Shown: positions 54,414-64,000 of the stretch, in pieces
Layout of the letters: every line of letters starts with the position of its first letter
How positions within the stretch are numbered: position 1 is the stretch's first letter
Source of the DNA: Agrostemma githago
Lineage: Eukaryota > Streptophyta > Magnoliopsida > Caryophyllales > Caryophyllaceae
DNA: 64,000 nucleotides
NCBI GenBank assembly: GCA_958450325.1
Contig: OY288251.1
Coordinates: 65,551,666 to 65,615,665 of the forward strand
Direction: 5' to 3'
The notes under the pieces: model-generated
Told to the model about the DNA's origin: nothing
The model's input: only the letters and a program-made list of their open reading frames with translations
Databases searched by the model: none
Made by a program: the position numbers and the translations under genes

Positions 54414-54850
54414 GGCCCTGTTTGGTAATCGGCGGATTAATATTGGCATAAGCAGGTTGCAAAAGCGGATTATAATTAGCAGATTTTATTAGCATGTTTG
54501 ACTAACATATATGATTAACAGATTTTGTTAGTGGTGTTTGGTAATCAGCAGTTTCAAATTAGTAGAATGCTAAATTTTCAGTAAAATGACTATTATGGAT
54601 ATGAATTAAAAATAGAGATTGGATAAAATATATTTTGAAGGATAAGAAAGTCATTTTCGTATATATTCTCAATATGCCAACTGAATATGCTGGGGTGAGC
54701 AGCATATTGTAAAACAGTAGATTGCGCCCAAATCTACTGTTTCAATATGCCGTTTACCAAACACCCAAAATAGCATATTGATTGGTCAAACATGCTAAAA
54801 GCCCTCAATATGCCAAAAAATGGCATATCCGCCATTTACCAAACACCCCC
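54414..54850. mobile_element. MITE (Harbinger- or hAT-like) inside the LARD element
   Basis: The left end is GGCCCTGTTTGGTAATCGGC and the right end, in complement, is GGGGGTGTTTGGTAAATGGC. Both continue to GGAT. CTT flanks both sides (54411-54413, 54851-54853). A 3-bp duplication and a G-rich TIR with TGTTTGG favour PIF/Harbinger, but the duplication is not the usual TWA. It must be younger than the LARD insertion or carried in its master copy. Confidence 0.75.
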
Positions 54851-57800
54851 CTTATCTTAATTAAGGCAAACTGTTAGTTTCATAAGCAACAATTGCTTCA
54901 TAAACTTTAAAGTAGTTGAGTGTGTGCTTAATTCGTAATCAAACGTCTATTTGCTTCAAAAGCAATAGAACACTAACTTTAGTTATAATATCAGTCATAA
55001 AGTTGTCCTTTGGAACCGTTCCAACACACAACTTCTTATCCAAAACAAAATTTACTGAGATTACAATCTCACGTCATCTTTGTCTATTTGGAAATATGAA
55101 TCGTTGTAACTTGTTTACAATAATTCGCTTATCACATCATGCGCATCTCTTAAATAATTCCTCTTTTGCTTCTTAAGCGCAAAGGAGCACACAACAATAG
55201 TATCTACTCGTCATACGAGCACACAATAAACACATTTCTTGCAAAGTCTCATAGACGAAAGCAATCAAATGTCGTTTAGTTAGAGAAGTATGTCACTTAC
55301 ATACCAAATCATAACGATAAATGCACTCCCACTAGCCTCTTGTACACATTGTCTTTCTTCGTGTCAATGGAAAACAAACATATTTGAATTACCACATTAA
55401 GAACAAAGATACTACTCCATAATACTTGCTCCAATCAAATTGGATCATTGACATTTGTCTAACAATTTTAATAATATGAAATTCATACGAAGTGTCGCAC
55501 ACATCATATTGCATCCCTATCAATAAATGTATTTCACATATATATGTCCAAAACTCATCATAATGAGTGATGACATTCAAAATGCTAAAACAATCTTAAT
55601 AGATTTAAGCATAATGTTGTAAAAAGGTTTTTCCATAGTCATTACTATGAGATCAATCCTTAACTACAAACTATGCTTCATAGATACTCTTATATCAATC
55701 TACATCGTCTTTATATTGAAGACTATTCTTCACTATAAGACCCATTTAACCATAGTCTATACTTGGTAGTTATGGTATATAGAATCTATTAGATTTTATG
55801 TGACTTTTGGAGTCTTTGCCCATTATTGTTTCATCATAGGTCAAACCTATGTAGGGTAATATTTTACAGGTAAGATGATCATGACTTTTCATGGATGCAT
55901 CAATATTCTCTTCAACAGTTGTAGAGAAATCCTGTTAATCTTGAACAATTCAAGGTCGATTCTACTCCCACTGTTTCTATTAGAAATCACATATCTTTAA
56001 AAGAAACATATCACTCCATGCAACAAAACAATTTTGTTCTTTGGATCGATGGTTCATAGATTTAACATAATACCCCTAATAAAACACATGTCATAATTGA
56101 ATCTAAGTTCTAGAAAACAATTTTCTTTAAACTTTAAGACTTGATAATTAAGAAAAGACTATTTTAAAACATTTCAATCCATATCTCATATGGTGTCTAT
56201 TCTTCGACATACATGGACAATCTCATCAACATTGTACAAAGACTTTTATAGTGCATAACTTTCTAAACAGTCAATAAAATCTGCAAAACTCATCATAGAC
56301 CAAATCATATCAAATATGGTTCGATGTAGTTTGAAACACTTTTCACTACTTCTAAAATGATCACAATCTTTTAATTCAATTCCTCCCTGTTTCAATCATA
56401 TCGACCGACTTGTACCAACTTATCAAGTTGATCTTGTACTTTTATTTGAATTTCCTTGAACAATTCAAAGCATTCAATATCAAATTTCATCAAATGAACA
56501 AAACAATACGTGTTACCTATTTTCGCAACATCACTAGTTAAACTCACACGTATCTGTATATGTGTGATCTAACAAGTCTAAGTACCCTCCTACTACTATT
56601 AATAGGAGTCACTTCTAATGTCATTTATCCATCTAAACAAGATCCATTTACCTCAGTTGATCCTTATCAATAAGGTTTATGATTTCATCATTATGAAACT
56701 TATTCTTATGTTTCTTGTCTCATGGATTAAGGTACAATGCCATAATAGGTAAAACTTGAGTCGAGGGACTTGAACCTTTTGGTCGTTATATGTTATAAAT
56801 AAAAGCATTCACTACTAGGAATGTAGAGCTCAACAATCATGTAAGCCTTATTGTACCTCATATTCTTGCAAGGTATAGAGCAACAATTGTTCTACTTTAT
56901 TAAACCTTTTCATGCCCATACATGAAACAGTTTCAATATTCTTGCTTATGACTAGTACTAGAATAACAATTATTCAATTCCAGTATTCAGCTTTATGGTA
57001 AAATTAAGTGATTTTTCTTTTATATATGAAACAACAACGTTTGTCTATTTCAATCATAAAACACTTCACTTATATACCATTATTCCACCCTCTTTGAGCC
57101 ACCACATCCACAATGTAATAGTTGCATTTGGTATCTTATACCAAAACATTAGAATGAAAGTAACAATTACTCTAGTAACATACACCAGAAGTCATACTTC
57201 AATAATTGATTTGCAGATTTTCTAGACATTTCTAGAAACTATCTACCAATGTCATATATATTTGTCATTACATTAATGACTAATAAAATCGTACCTAATC
57301 TAAATTTGGCAACAAGTTTGGGTATGATAACAATTATTCTTCCCTTACTTTAACCAACATCTTAGATTCATTAATCATTATCTCAAACAATTTTCTTAAT
57401 GAACTCATAGAACATTAGTATTATTTGACTTCTTGATATAATGTTCAATCTTCTTTTAACATCTCATGCTAAAAGGTGAGAAACCTTATTAAGTCACATG
57501 TTTATTCATAATAAAGTGACCTAAACTTAGGACTAATTGAAACGATTTCAATTCCTAATTCTTTAGAAAGAAGCATCCAAAATTTCCTGATTATCAATAT
57601 AATCACGTCATCGTATGACATGGATTAATTAGATCATCTTCAACATTTTCTCACTTAATGGGACCGGTTCCCTTTATTGAAACAATTGATTTTGGTACTT
57701 ATAACCATCTTCATGACTCTAATTATACAGTTCATACTGTACATTAACATTGGTAATAATTTGTCGGAATTATCCTTCATAAGGACAAAATCCGTATCTC

Positions 57801-58928
57801 TAATTTTGAGAACAATTCTCAAGATACCAATCAACGAGGTTGAACAATTCAAACTCATCTTTAATAAATGATAACGGTAACTAAATTATAACTACATGTA
57901 TATGCAAAGAAAAACGATAATTAATAATAATAATCTTAAACAATTTTAAGATAAAATCATGAAAACTACCCTCAAGTTCGCATAATATTCCAAGATCCTA
58001 AACCTTTTGTCGCTCAAGTGAACTTGGGCTCACTGCTCAAGCTTCAAAAGTAAAGGTAGATAACAAACTTGTCAATTACATCTTTATGTAATTCTTGGTT
58101 CGTCAGAATTAGTCATCATATGACACCAACTATTTGCCTCAAAGCCCAAGTCCGACTTGATAGCAATGTTAAGCAAACCAGATTAAACCTGTGGGTAACC
58201 GTTACCCACCTACTCAGTCCACACACATCAGCAAAGCACCGCTTAGGCAGTCACTTCAACCAATGGTATGAAATTGTTGTAGTGGTCAATTCTGGAAAGG
58301 CAATACTTAATATTTGTGCGAGGGATTAAATGCATTATGGGTCTTAAACATGCTCCTAGGTCAACTTACAAGACGATCTATCGGTTCTAGGCACACAAGT
58401 CACAAGTCTCAAACAATAAAAATCATGCATCATATGACATAATTATTCAACTGTTATTAGTGATTTGCGCATAAAACAAGTTAAAAGACCCCATATTTTG
58501 ATTCATAATCATATTACAATTCATAATTGCTATTTGGTTTGAACAATTTTACCAATATCTTTCATTTTTCCAAGTACGAGGAACAATTTCCCACCCGAAA
58601 AAAAATTGAATGGATATACAAAACTCGATTCACAATCGATATGCAACTTATAATTGTCATATAGATGAACAATTCATCATAATCAAATAAGACTCGTGAA
58701 ACTCCTTTCCCGATCTATTTATGATAACATGATAATTAAAATGCATAAAATTATTTAGCCGATTTAGAAAACTAATTTTTCATTGATTCGGAAAATAAAA
58801 GTATAATCCATGTTTGATTCATAATCAACACACAAACGCAAGAAAACGACTTTTCTTAAAAGCGTCACCCGACCCGACACCATGTTGTCCGAGTAAATAT
58901 TGTGTCGTCTTGGTCAAACCTTTGTCGT

Positions 58929-59053
58929 CCGGGTCATCCCGTTCCAACCGGGACACACCAGTGCCTACCGAGTCATACTCGTGCCAATCGAGTCACACCC
59001 GTTCTGACCGAGTCACACCCGTTCCGACCGAGTCACACTCGTGTCAACCGGGT
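58929..59053. repeat. Minisatellite of ~20-bp units in the LARD internal region
   Basis: Six to seven degenerate copies of CCGAGTCACACCCGTTCCGA-like units, much more GC-rich than the surrounding DNA. It lies about 600 bp downstream of the primer-binding site in element orientation. Confidence 0.8.
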
Positions 59054-59648
59054 TGACCTTGTTTCGTTCCGTTTCCACCATAATTAAAACGGGTCTTGTC
59101 CTAATCTTATTAGGACTCATCGTCAACAATAATAAATTCCAATAATTTAACGCTCCCAATTTCAATCGAATCTTGACTGAACTAATTAGTCTCATCGTCA
59201 ACAAAGAATTGGAGATTATAGTGGGTCAATTTAGGGTAAATTAAATTAAAACATAATCGTTATTAGATCTTAAATTAATTTTAAGAGTCAATTTCAGAAT
59301 TTAACCGTTTAAATTCACAAATTAAAACAAACCCTAAACACGAACGCAAGGTCAATTGACTAACAACATAATTACGTACACACTATTATCAAATAATCAT
59401 AGTACATACAAACATACATAAGGAGTATACTTTGCTAGCAAAATAATAAAGCAATTATAATCATCATGATAAAGCAAAATAGCGGCAGGAATCATCATGA
59501 GGTAAATTTATTTATCTCACAATAAAATAAAGCAAGGAGAACAATTCTCAACACAAAAATATAATCAAATTAATACGCGGGTGGAATCTCTCATAACCAA
59601 TTATGAGACAAAGATTCAGGTCAATTTGATTAATACTACATAACAGAG

Positions 59649-59661
59649 GCTCTGATACCAC
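59649..59661 (-). other. Primer-binding site (initiator Met tRNA) of the LARD element
   Basis: Minus-strand GTGGTATCAGAGCC immediately after the 5' LTR end (...CCTACA). TGGTATCAGAGC is the standard complement of the 3' end of initiator Met tRNA used by Copia elements. Confidence 0.85.
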
Positions 59662-60346
59662 TGTAGGGTTACAACCCTTAAACTCAAGGACCTGTTACGA
59701 GTATTAACCGAAAAGACGAAAGAAGAAGGATAACAATTATATCTTATTTGCAGCGGAACAACGTATTAATAAGAATAATAAGAAATATAATAACCCAGAA
59801 GTATATATAATTCCCCACGGACAGAATAAAGCAACCCAGATGTGATGCCTCCGTTGATATCCACACAGGTACGGAACTGCGGTGTATATGCTAGTATAAG
59901 GGTTTTGTGAGACGGTCTCACAAAATTCTCTCTTCAATAATATATGGAATAATACTCAGAATTGTGTATATTGGTTCATCATATGAACCTCCTTATATAG
60001 GAGAGCTAGAGAGCTAGATTACTTAACCTAGAAGTTATTCCATAACTCAAATTGGTATAATTAGATTATCACAATACTTCTAGTTACCATAACTAGATTA
60101 TTACTATAACTCTAATTACCATAACCCGACAGCACAGCTGAGTCGTATTACTACTGACCCGATATATTAATATACCGTTATATTAATAATATCCCGTACA
60201 CATTGTGTGTGACCCAATGGGCCCACTTAAGACTACCAGACACGTAACTCATTTACATGTCAATCCGACATCGACCTCTAGCAAGGCATATCGAATACAT
60301 AGACTTAAGCGGGTTAATCCGTAGGACAGTGGACATAACTCCTTCA
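59662..60346 (-). repeat. 5' LTR of the LARD element
   Basis: Matches the LTR at 52819-53502 with about 11 substitutions and one single-base indel by eye. Followed directly by the duplicated TAAAG. Confidence 0.93.
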
Positions 60347-61344
60347 TAAAGAACATCTAGATTATGTAGTACTGTAATGCAATGGTTGTTTTTGTAAAGT
60401 AATGGAAGACATTTTGATGTTCAAATCTGTCACAAACTGAACTGGAATCAACATTCAATACACCATCCAATCCAAACCTATAGAGAAAAAACAAGGAGAA
60501 AAACGGATCTAAACAAATACACCATCAGATTCGAAAAAAAAAACATCAAAGACAACATATCAGAACTTCATAATCTTTATTGATGAGGAGGAACATCTTT
60601 CACAGAAAATAAAGTGACATTATAATCTTAGAAACCACAATACACACAATAACAATAACAATAACATCAAGAAACAAAATAACAATAATTGTGACAAGTA
60701 TACTCAGAATTGTCAGAAAACGAGATATTTCAAAATAAAAAGATTAAAATTTAGAAGAGGACCTCCCTTTCTTTAAGGGGTGAAGAATATCAATAGGATA
60801 TAAAGGGCGAGGTGTCGGATCGGAGGATCTTCTTCCGTGTTATCATCATCCCCTTCTTTAATAACACCACCTTCATTGTCATCAACCTCATCAATGCATG
60901 AGTTCATGGTGAAGAGGAAATATCTGAAAATTCGAGAGAGTATGCAAGAATCTGATGAAGGAAATTTTGAGTTTTATTTTCCTTTTTAGAGGAATATGAT
61001 TGAGGAGTGCGGCGGTTAAAATTTAGGGTTGGTATGGATGTGTTTCTAGATTCATCCAAAGAAATGAGAGAAAATTCAGAAAGTAAATGCAGTGGGAGAG
61101 AGAATTGGTTGGTGTAGTGCGTGAATTGGGTCTTAATTTTGGAGGGAGTAGTTAGATGAGGTAATTTGTCATTAGATAGTGAATTATAAATGCAAGTGGG
61201 CCAAGTGGAGTGGCATTTGATGTAAATAATAAATCATCATAAGGATAAGGTGGGAAAATGACATACCAAAAAAAGAAATGGTGTGTTTGGAAATAAATTA
61301 CCCAAAAAGGAATACGGTGTGTTTGGTTATGAAGGGAGGGAGTA

Positions 61345-62358
61345 CAAAAAATAAAATCAATTAGAAAAGATCAAGTATCAAGGTGGAGAATAAGGTGGGA
61401 GGGTCCTATTTAGACCAAATATTAAGCAAAATGGGTTTGGGTACAAATCTATATATTCTATTAAATAGAAAACAAACAATCTTTCATGCTCTATCTACCC
61501 AATGCTCAATTCTAAAGTAACCAACATGACATGATATGATTGGGTGGAAGTTGAGAAGGAGGGAGTTCTTAATTAATGTCAAAGTCGGTTATTTGTTTGT
61601 CATAAATAGTGCCAAAGTCGGTTATTTGTTTGTCATAAATTAGGTGCAACTCATCATCAACTTCATCCGTCATTTGTTTGTCCGTTATTTTTTCCTCATT
61701 GATTATGTAGAATCCAATGTTAATCAATCAAGTTCAGCCTTCAATGCGTAGTCCATTTTTTGTTTGTCATAGATTAGTTTAAATGTCCTCATTAATCATG
61801 TAAAATCCAATGTTAAGCAATCAAGTTCATTCGGCCTTCATTGCGTCATTAACTCAGCTCCCACATCCCATCCTCTTCATCTTCCTCCCTTATAATCCAC
61901 CACCTACAACAATGGGTGTTTGCCTTTCTCATTACATCACCTAAGTGTACAACGAAACCGAGCTGACTCCCGCCGCCAAACGTCGTCTTACTGTTGTCGT
62001 TGGTTGCAGGCGACCCCGATTTTTCCCACCGCCCAGACTAACTCGATATGTGCGTGGCTATCAACTTTAATGACTAATTTTCAGCGTCTTCGTTCATATA
62101 TATCGATGAGAATTTAATGCTATGTTTTTACGTCAACTGTTTGTACTTGCTCTCTTGCATAGATGTTTACTTCTGACAATAATTTACGTTACTAACCTAT
62201 CAATTTATCAATTAAATATTACCTTATTTGACTTCGCTAGCTGCATATAAATACCACATGCATACTACTTTACCGATATACTTTTTTAACACCCGAACTA
62301 AAATATACAACGCAATATTGCAACAAAATAGCCAAGAAACAAACAACAAAGGAAATCA
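61345..62358. other. Intergenic region upstream of the RPA-like exon
   Basis: It contains a tandem pair of CAAAGTCGGTTATTTGTTTG (with GTCATAAAT) at about 61578-61642, and a related TTGTTTGTCATAGATTAG at about 61759. 62280-62358 looks like the leader of the following exon. No other gene. Confidence 0.45.
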
Positions 62359-62511
62359 ATGGCGCCAATAACAAATACTATTGCAGGCTTGGTCCCCTCA
62401 AAGTCCAAATATCAAATAACAACACGGACCACGAGGATATGGTGCGTAACACCGAACAAGGGTAGTCCCCCCCCCCCACTGTCGCTGGACATGGTGCTAT
62501 TAGACAAAGAG
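62359..62511 (+). pseudogene. First exon of an RPA70-like (OB-fold/Helitron RPA) gene, separated from the rest
   Basis: ATG at 62359 begins MAPITNTIAGLVPSKSKYQI and continues TTRTTRIWCVTPNKG, then LSLDMVLLDKE. The pattern 'L.P....W.I..RV.R.W......(L)....LVL.DE.G' is typical of the first OB fold of RPA70-like/DUF223 proteins, which are frequently carried by Helitrons in plants. A good splice donor (GAG|GTGAGG) follows at 62512, so the frame beyond it, up to 62586, is intronic. The next exon is not seen because a long LTR starts at 62631. A poly-C run (62468-62477) codes for prolines and may be an expansion. This is probably a dead or truncated gene; if the LTR sits within the intron it might still be spliced out. 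Confidence 0.5.
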
Positions 62512-62630
62512 GTGAGGTCACAACCCTTTAATTGGACCAACATTTTCATTCGGTGTCTATTTCTAACGATGATAACGAATTACTGAAAAGTTTATTCCAT
62601 GTGATTCTGGCCAGAGAAACCATATACATG

Positions 62631-64000
62631 TGTGGACATGACATAGGTCCACCCCGACGCGGACACGCGCGGGTTTGGGGAGGCGAATGAATCTCCATAT
62701 GAGATGGGTCGAATTGAATTTTAAATCGAAGTAGGAGTCGCCACCGAATTTTGTGGTTATTCGGAACCATTCGAACACACTCTATGTCGTAGTGGGCCAT
62801 ATTTAAAACATGGCCCATTTCCGATGTCAGAGCTTATCGGGTTCGTCCCTTAGCATTTGATACCGATACCGACATTATCGGATACCGTGTATTGAATGAC
62901 TCTCGTTGCCAATGGATTCGGACATCCGGAAACCATGGTTCTGAGTAAGGGGTGAGAGTACGTGTTGGGAAGTTCATTGAGAACACCCAACCCCGCCCGC
63001 ACTTAGCGGCCTTTACTAAGATATCGTTCGTTTTTTACGTACACGTGTTAGTTCGACGGTTGAATGATATGCAAACATTATTTTCCTAAGACATGTGAGA
63101 AAAATAAATAAATGGGTTGCTAAATCGTTTAATGCATATTAAACTAATAACGTCAAAGTTATTTTAGCATGTGAAATTCGTTTTAGTCTAATAAAACGAT
63201 AAAAACAAAACATGAAAATAAATTGCTACAAACACGAGAAAACGGGTTAGTAACGATGAATAAAGATGTAAATAAATAATATGCATGATTTTTGAAAAGA
63301 CTTATGACACGTGATGGATTAGCACGTGTTGACCGAGGTCAAAAAAAGTATTTATCGAAATATGTCGCGAAAGTTGCTTTTTATGTAAGATTCGAAAAGA
63401 ATAAAAAATAGAAAAGCGAGGAAACGAGAAGAAAAGAAAGCCGGCGGACCAGGCCACCGCGCGAGTCGACTGACCGGCGCGCGACTCGCGTGGCAGACTG
63501 TCCGGTTTTTTTACTTTGTCGAAAAAAATCATTAATTTATATAAATCGCGTACAAATATGGATTAATTTATGCCCGATTCATATTTTCGATATTCGTCGT
63601 ATTCGATATTCGATTATGAAATCGATATCGGATAGTCGGAATGGATAAAAAGTTTTAAGAAAAATTGTTTTGTAGAAAAAGCGATGTTTAAGAAAAAAAA
63701 TCGAGGAAAACGAAGAAGAAAGGGCCGTGGATTCAGCCCGCCGTGCGAGTCGCCTGGGGGTGGCGCGGCTCGCCCGGTCTGCTGTCCCTGTTCTGTTTTT
63801 CGAGAAATTGTTAATTTCGATAGATCGTGTATAAATATGAATTAATTTATACTCGATCTATGCTTTCGATATTCGTCGTATCCGATATTCGATTATGAAA
63901 TCGATATTGAATACTCGGAATGATTTTAGAAAAGGTTTTGAAAAAAGTTTGTTTTTTGAACGAAAAGTAAGAAAAAAGAATTTTGAACGAAAAAGATGTT
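62631..64000. mobile_element. Left part of a third copy (C) of the long-LTR family, runs off the window
   Basis: It starts TGTGGACATGACATAGGTCC, identical to the start at 3129. It then has the GGAGTCGCCACCGAATTTTG segment at about 62731. It follows copies A and B through AACACCCAACCCCGCCCGCAC (about 62980) and ATTCGTCGTATTCGATATTC (about 63592). That last segment recurs at about 63870, and GC-rich modules with GCGCGACTCGCG-like palindromes lie between. The right end and any internal domain are outside the window. Confidence 0.75.

Larger units (their letters stand above)
53503..59661 (-). other. Internal non-coding region of the LARD element
   Basis: AT-rich, with only short random frames on both strands. 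It contains a nested MITE (54414-54850), a GC-richer minisatellite (58929-59053) and the primer-binding site at its right end. Confidence 0.8.
52819..60346 (-). mobile_element. Complete non-coding LTR retroelement (LARD-type), inserted in the mariner
   Basis: Two near-identical LTRs (52819-53502 and 59662-60346) bound a 6.2-kb internal region, and a perfect TAAAG duplication flanks the element (52814-52818, 60347-60351). Next to the right LTR, TGGTATCAGAGCC on the minus strand (about 59649-59660) is the initiator-Met-tRNA primer-binding site. Next to the left LTR, minus-strand CAAGTGGGAGAC is a polypurine tract. The element therefore runs on the minus strand. No reading frame longer than about 90 codons and no recognisable gag or pol occur inside, which defines a large retrotransposon derivative. 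A Copia parent is likely from the polypurine tract and primer site (inference). The LTRs differ by roughly a dozen changes in 684 bp. Confidence 0.9.
50923..61342 (+). mobile_element. Full-length plant mariner-like element, split by a later LTR element
   Basis: The left inverted repeat CTCCCTCCCTTCAAAACCAA (continuing ACACCCC) matches the right one, CTCCCTCCCTTCATAACCAA (ACACACC), with two mismatches in 27. TA flanks at 50921-50922 and 61343-61344. The element holds an intact transposase gene at 51351-52688. Removing the 7.5-kb insertion at 52819-60346 and its 5-bp duplication leaves about 2.9 kb, a normal size for plant mariners. The ends also match the Stowaway MITEs of the window. Transposase, both ends and the target duplication are all present, so it is a candidate autonomous element, although the retroelement insertion in its 3' non-coding part may prevent movement. 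Confidence 0.92.

Noticed and set aside
53503..59661. Gag-pol coding region for the LTR element
   Set aside because: All frames in the six possible readings are below about 90 codons and none shows protease, integrase, reverse transcriptase or RNase H motifs.

Overview
The window is plant nuclear DNA, almost certainly from a eudicot. It has spliced genes with GT-AG introns whose predicted proteins are typically plant (a lipin-type PAH, MCM6, a CAND-type seven-transmembrane protein). These sit among several layers of Copia, Ty3/gypsy-like, TRIM, LARD, mariner/Stowaway, PIF/Harbinger, MULE and LINE sequence. The many CTCCCTCC-type Stowaway ends and recurrent ACTCCGTA-like motifs would fit a Caryophyllales genome, but the species cannot be fixed from the sequence alone.

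Layout. 1-9.4 kb is a nested retroelement block: a decayed Copia gag-pol fragment (minus strand) is split by a ~2.9-kb solo LTR; that LTR is split by a second 2.8-kb LTR-like element, which in turn contains a Cassandra-type TRIM solo LTR with a 5S-rRNA-like core. 9.4-16.2 kb is mostly gene-poor, with two Stowaway MITEs and one small intronless gene (11,234-11,713, minus). 16.2-17.5 kb holds an intronless CAND6/7-like membrane protein gene (minus). 17.8-20.2 kb has MITEs, a gypsy LTR/leader fragment and a LINE reverse-transcriptase remnant.

21.1-39.6 kb is the gene-dense core: PAH phosphatidate phosphatase (plus, 10 coding exons), MCM6 replicative helicase subunit (plus, 18 coding exons, one GC-AG intron), and tail-to-tail with MCM6 a 5-exon gene (minus) for a plant protein whose C-terminal half resembles prokaryotic/phage single-strand-annealing-like proteins. 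In all three, the exon lengths sum to an exact multiple of three.

39.8-64 kb is again transposon country: inverted-repeat elements, a MULE transposase remnant, a PIF/Harbinger element with a broken Myb-like gene and a deleted transposase, related non-autonomous Harbinger elements inside a Copia-type LTR, and a full-length plant mariner (50,923-61,342) with perfect TA duplications, an intact 445-aa DD39D transposase and matching terminal repeats. The mariner was later split by a complete 7.5-kb coding-free LTR element (LARD, TSD TAAAG). At the right edge a first exon of an RPA70-like/Helitron-type OB-fold gene is separated from the rest of its gene by another copy of the ~2.9-kb LTR family, which runs out of the window.

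The replication- and lipid-related genes are ordinary housekeeping neighbours. The most interesting items are the annealing-protein-like gene beside MCM6, the potentially autonomous mariner, and the nesting history that can be read from target-site duplications.
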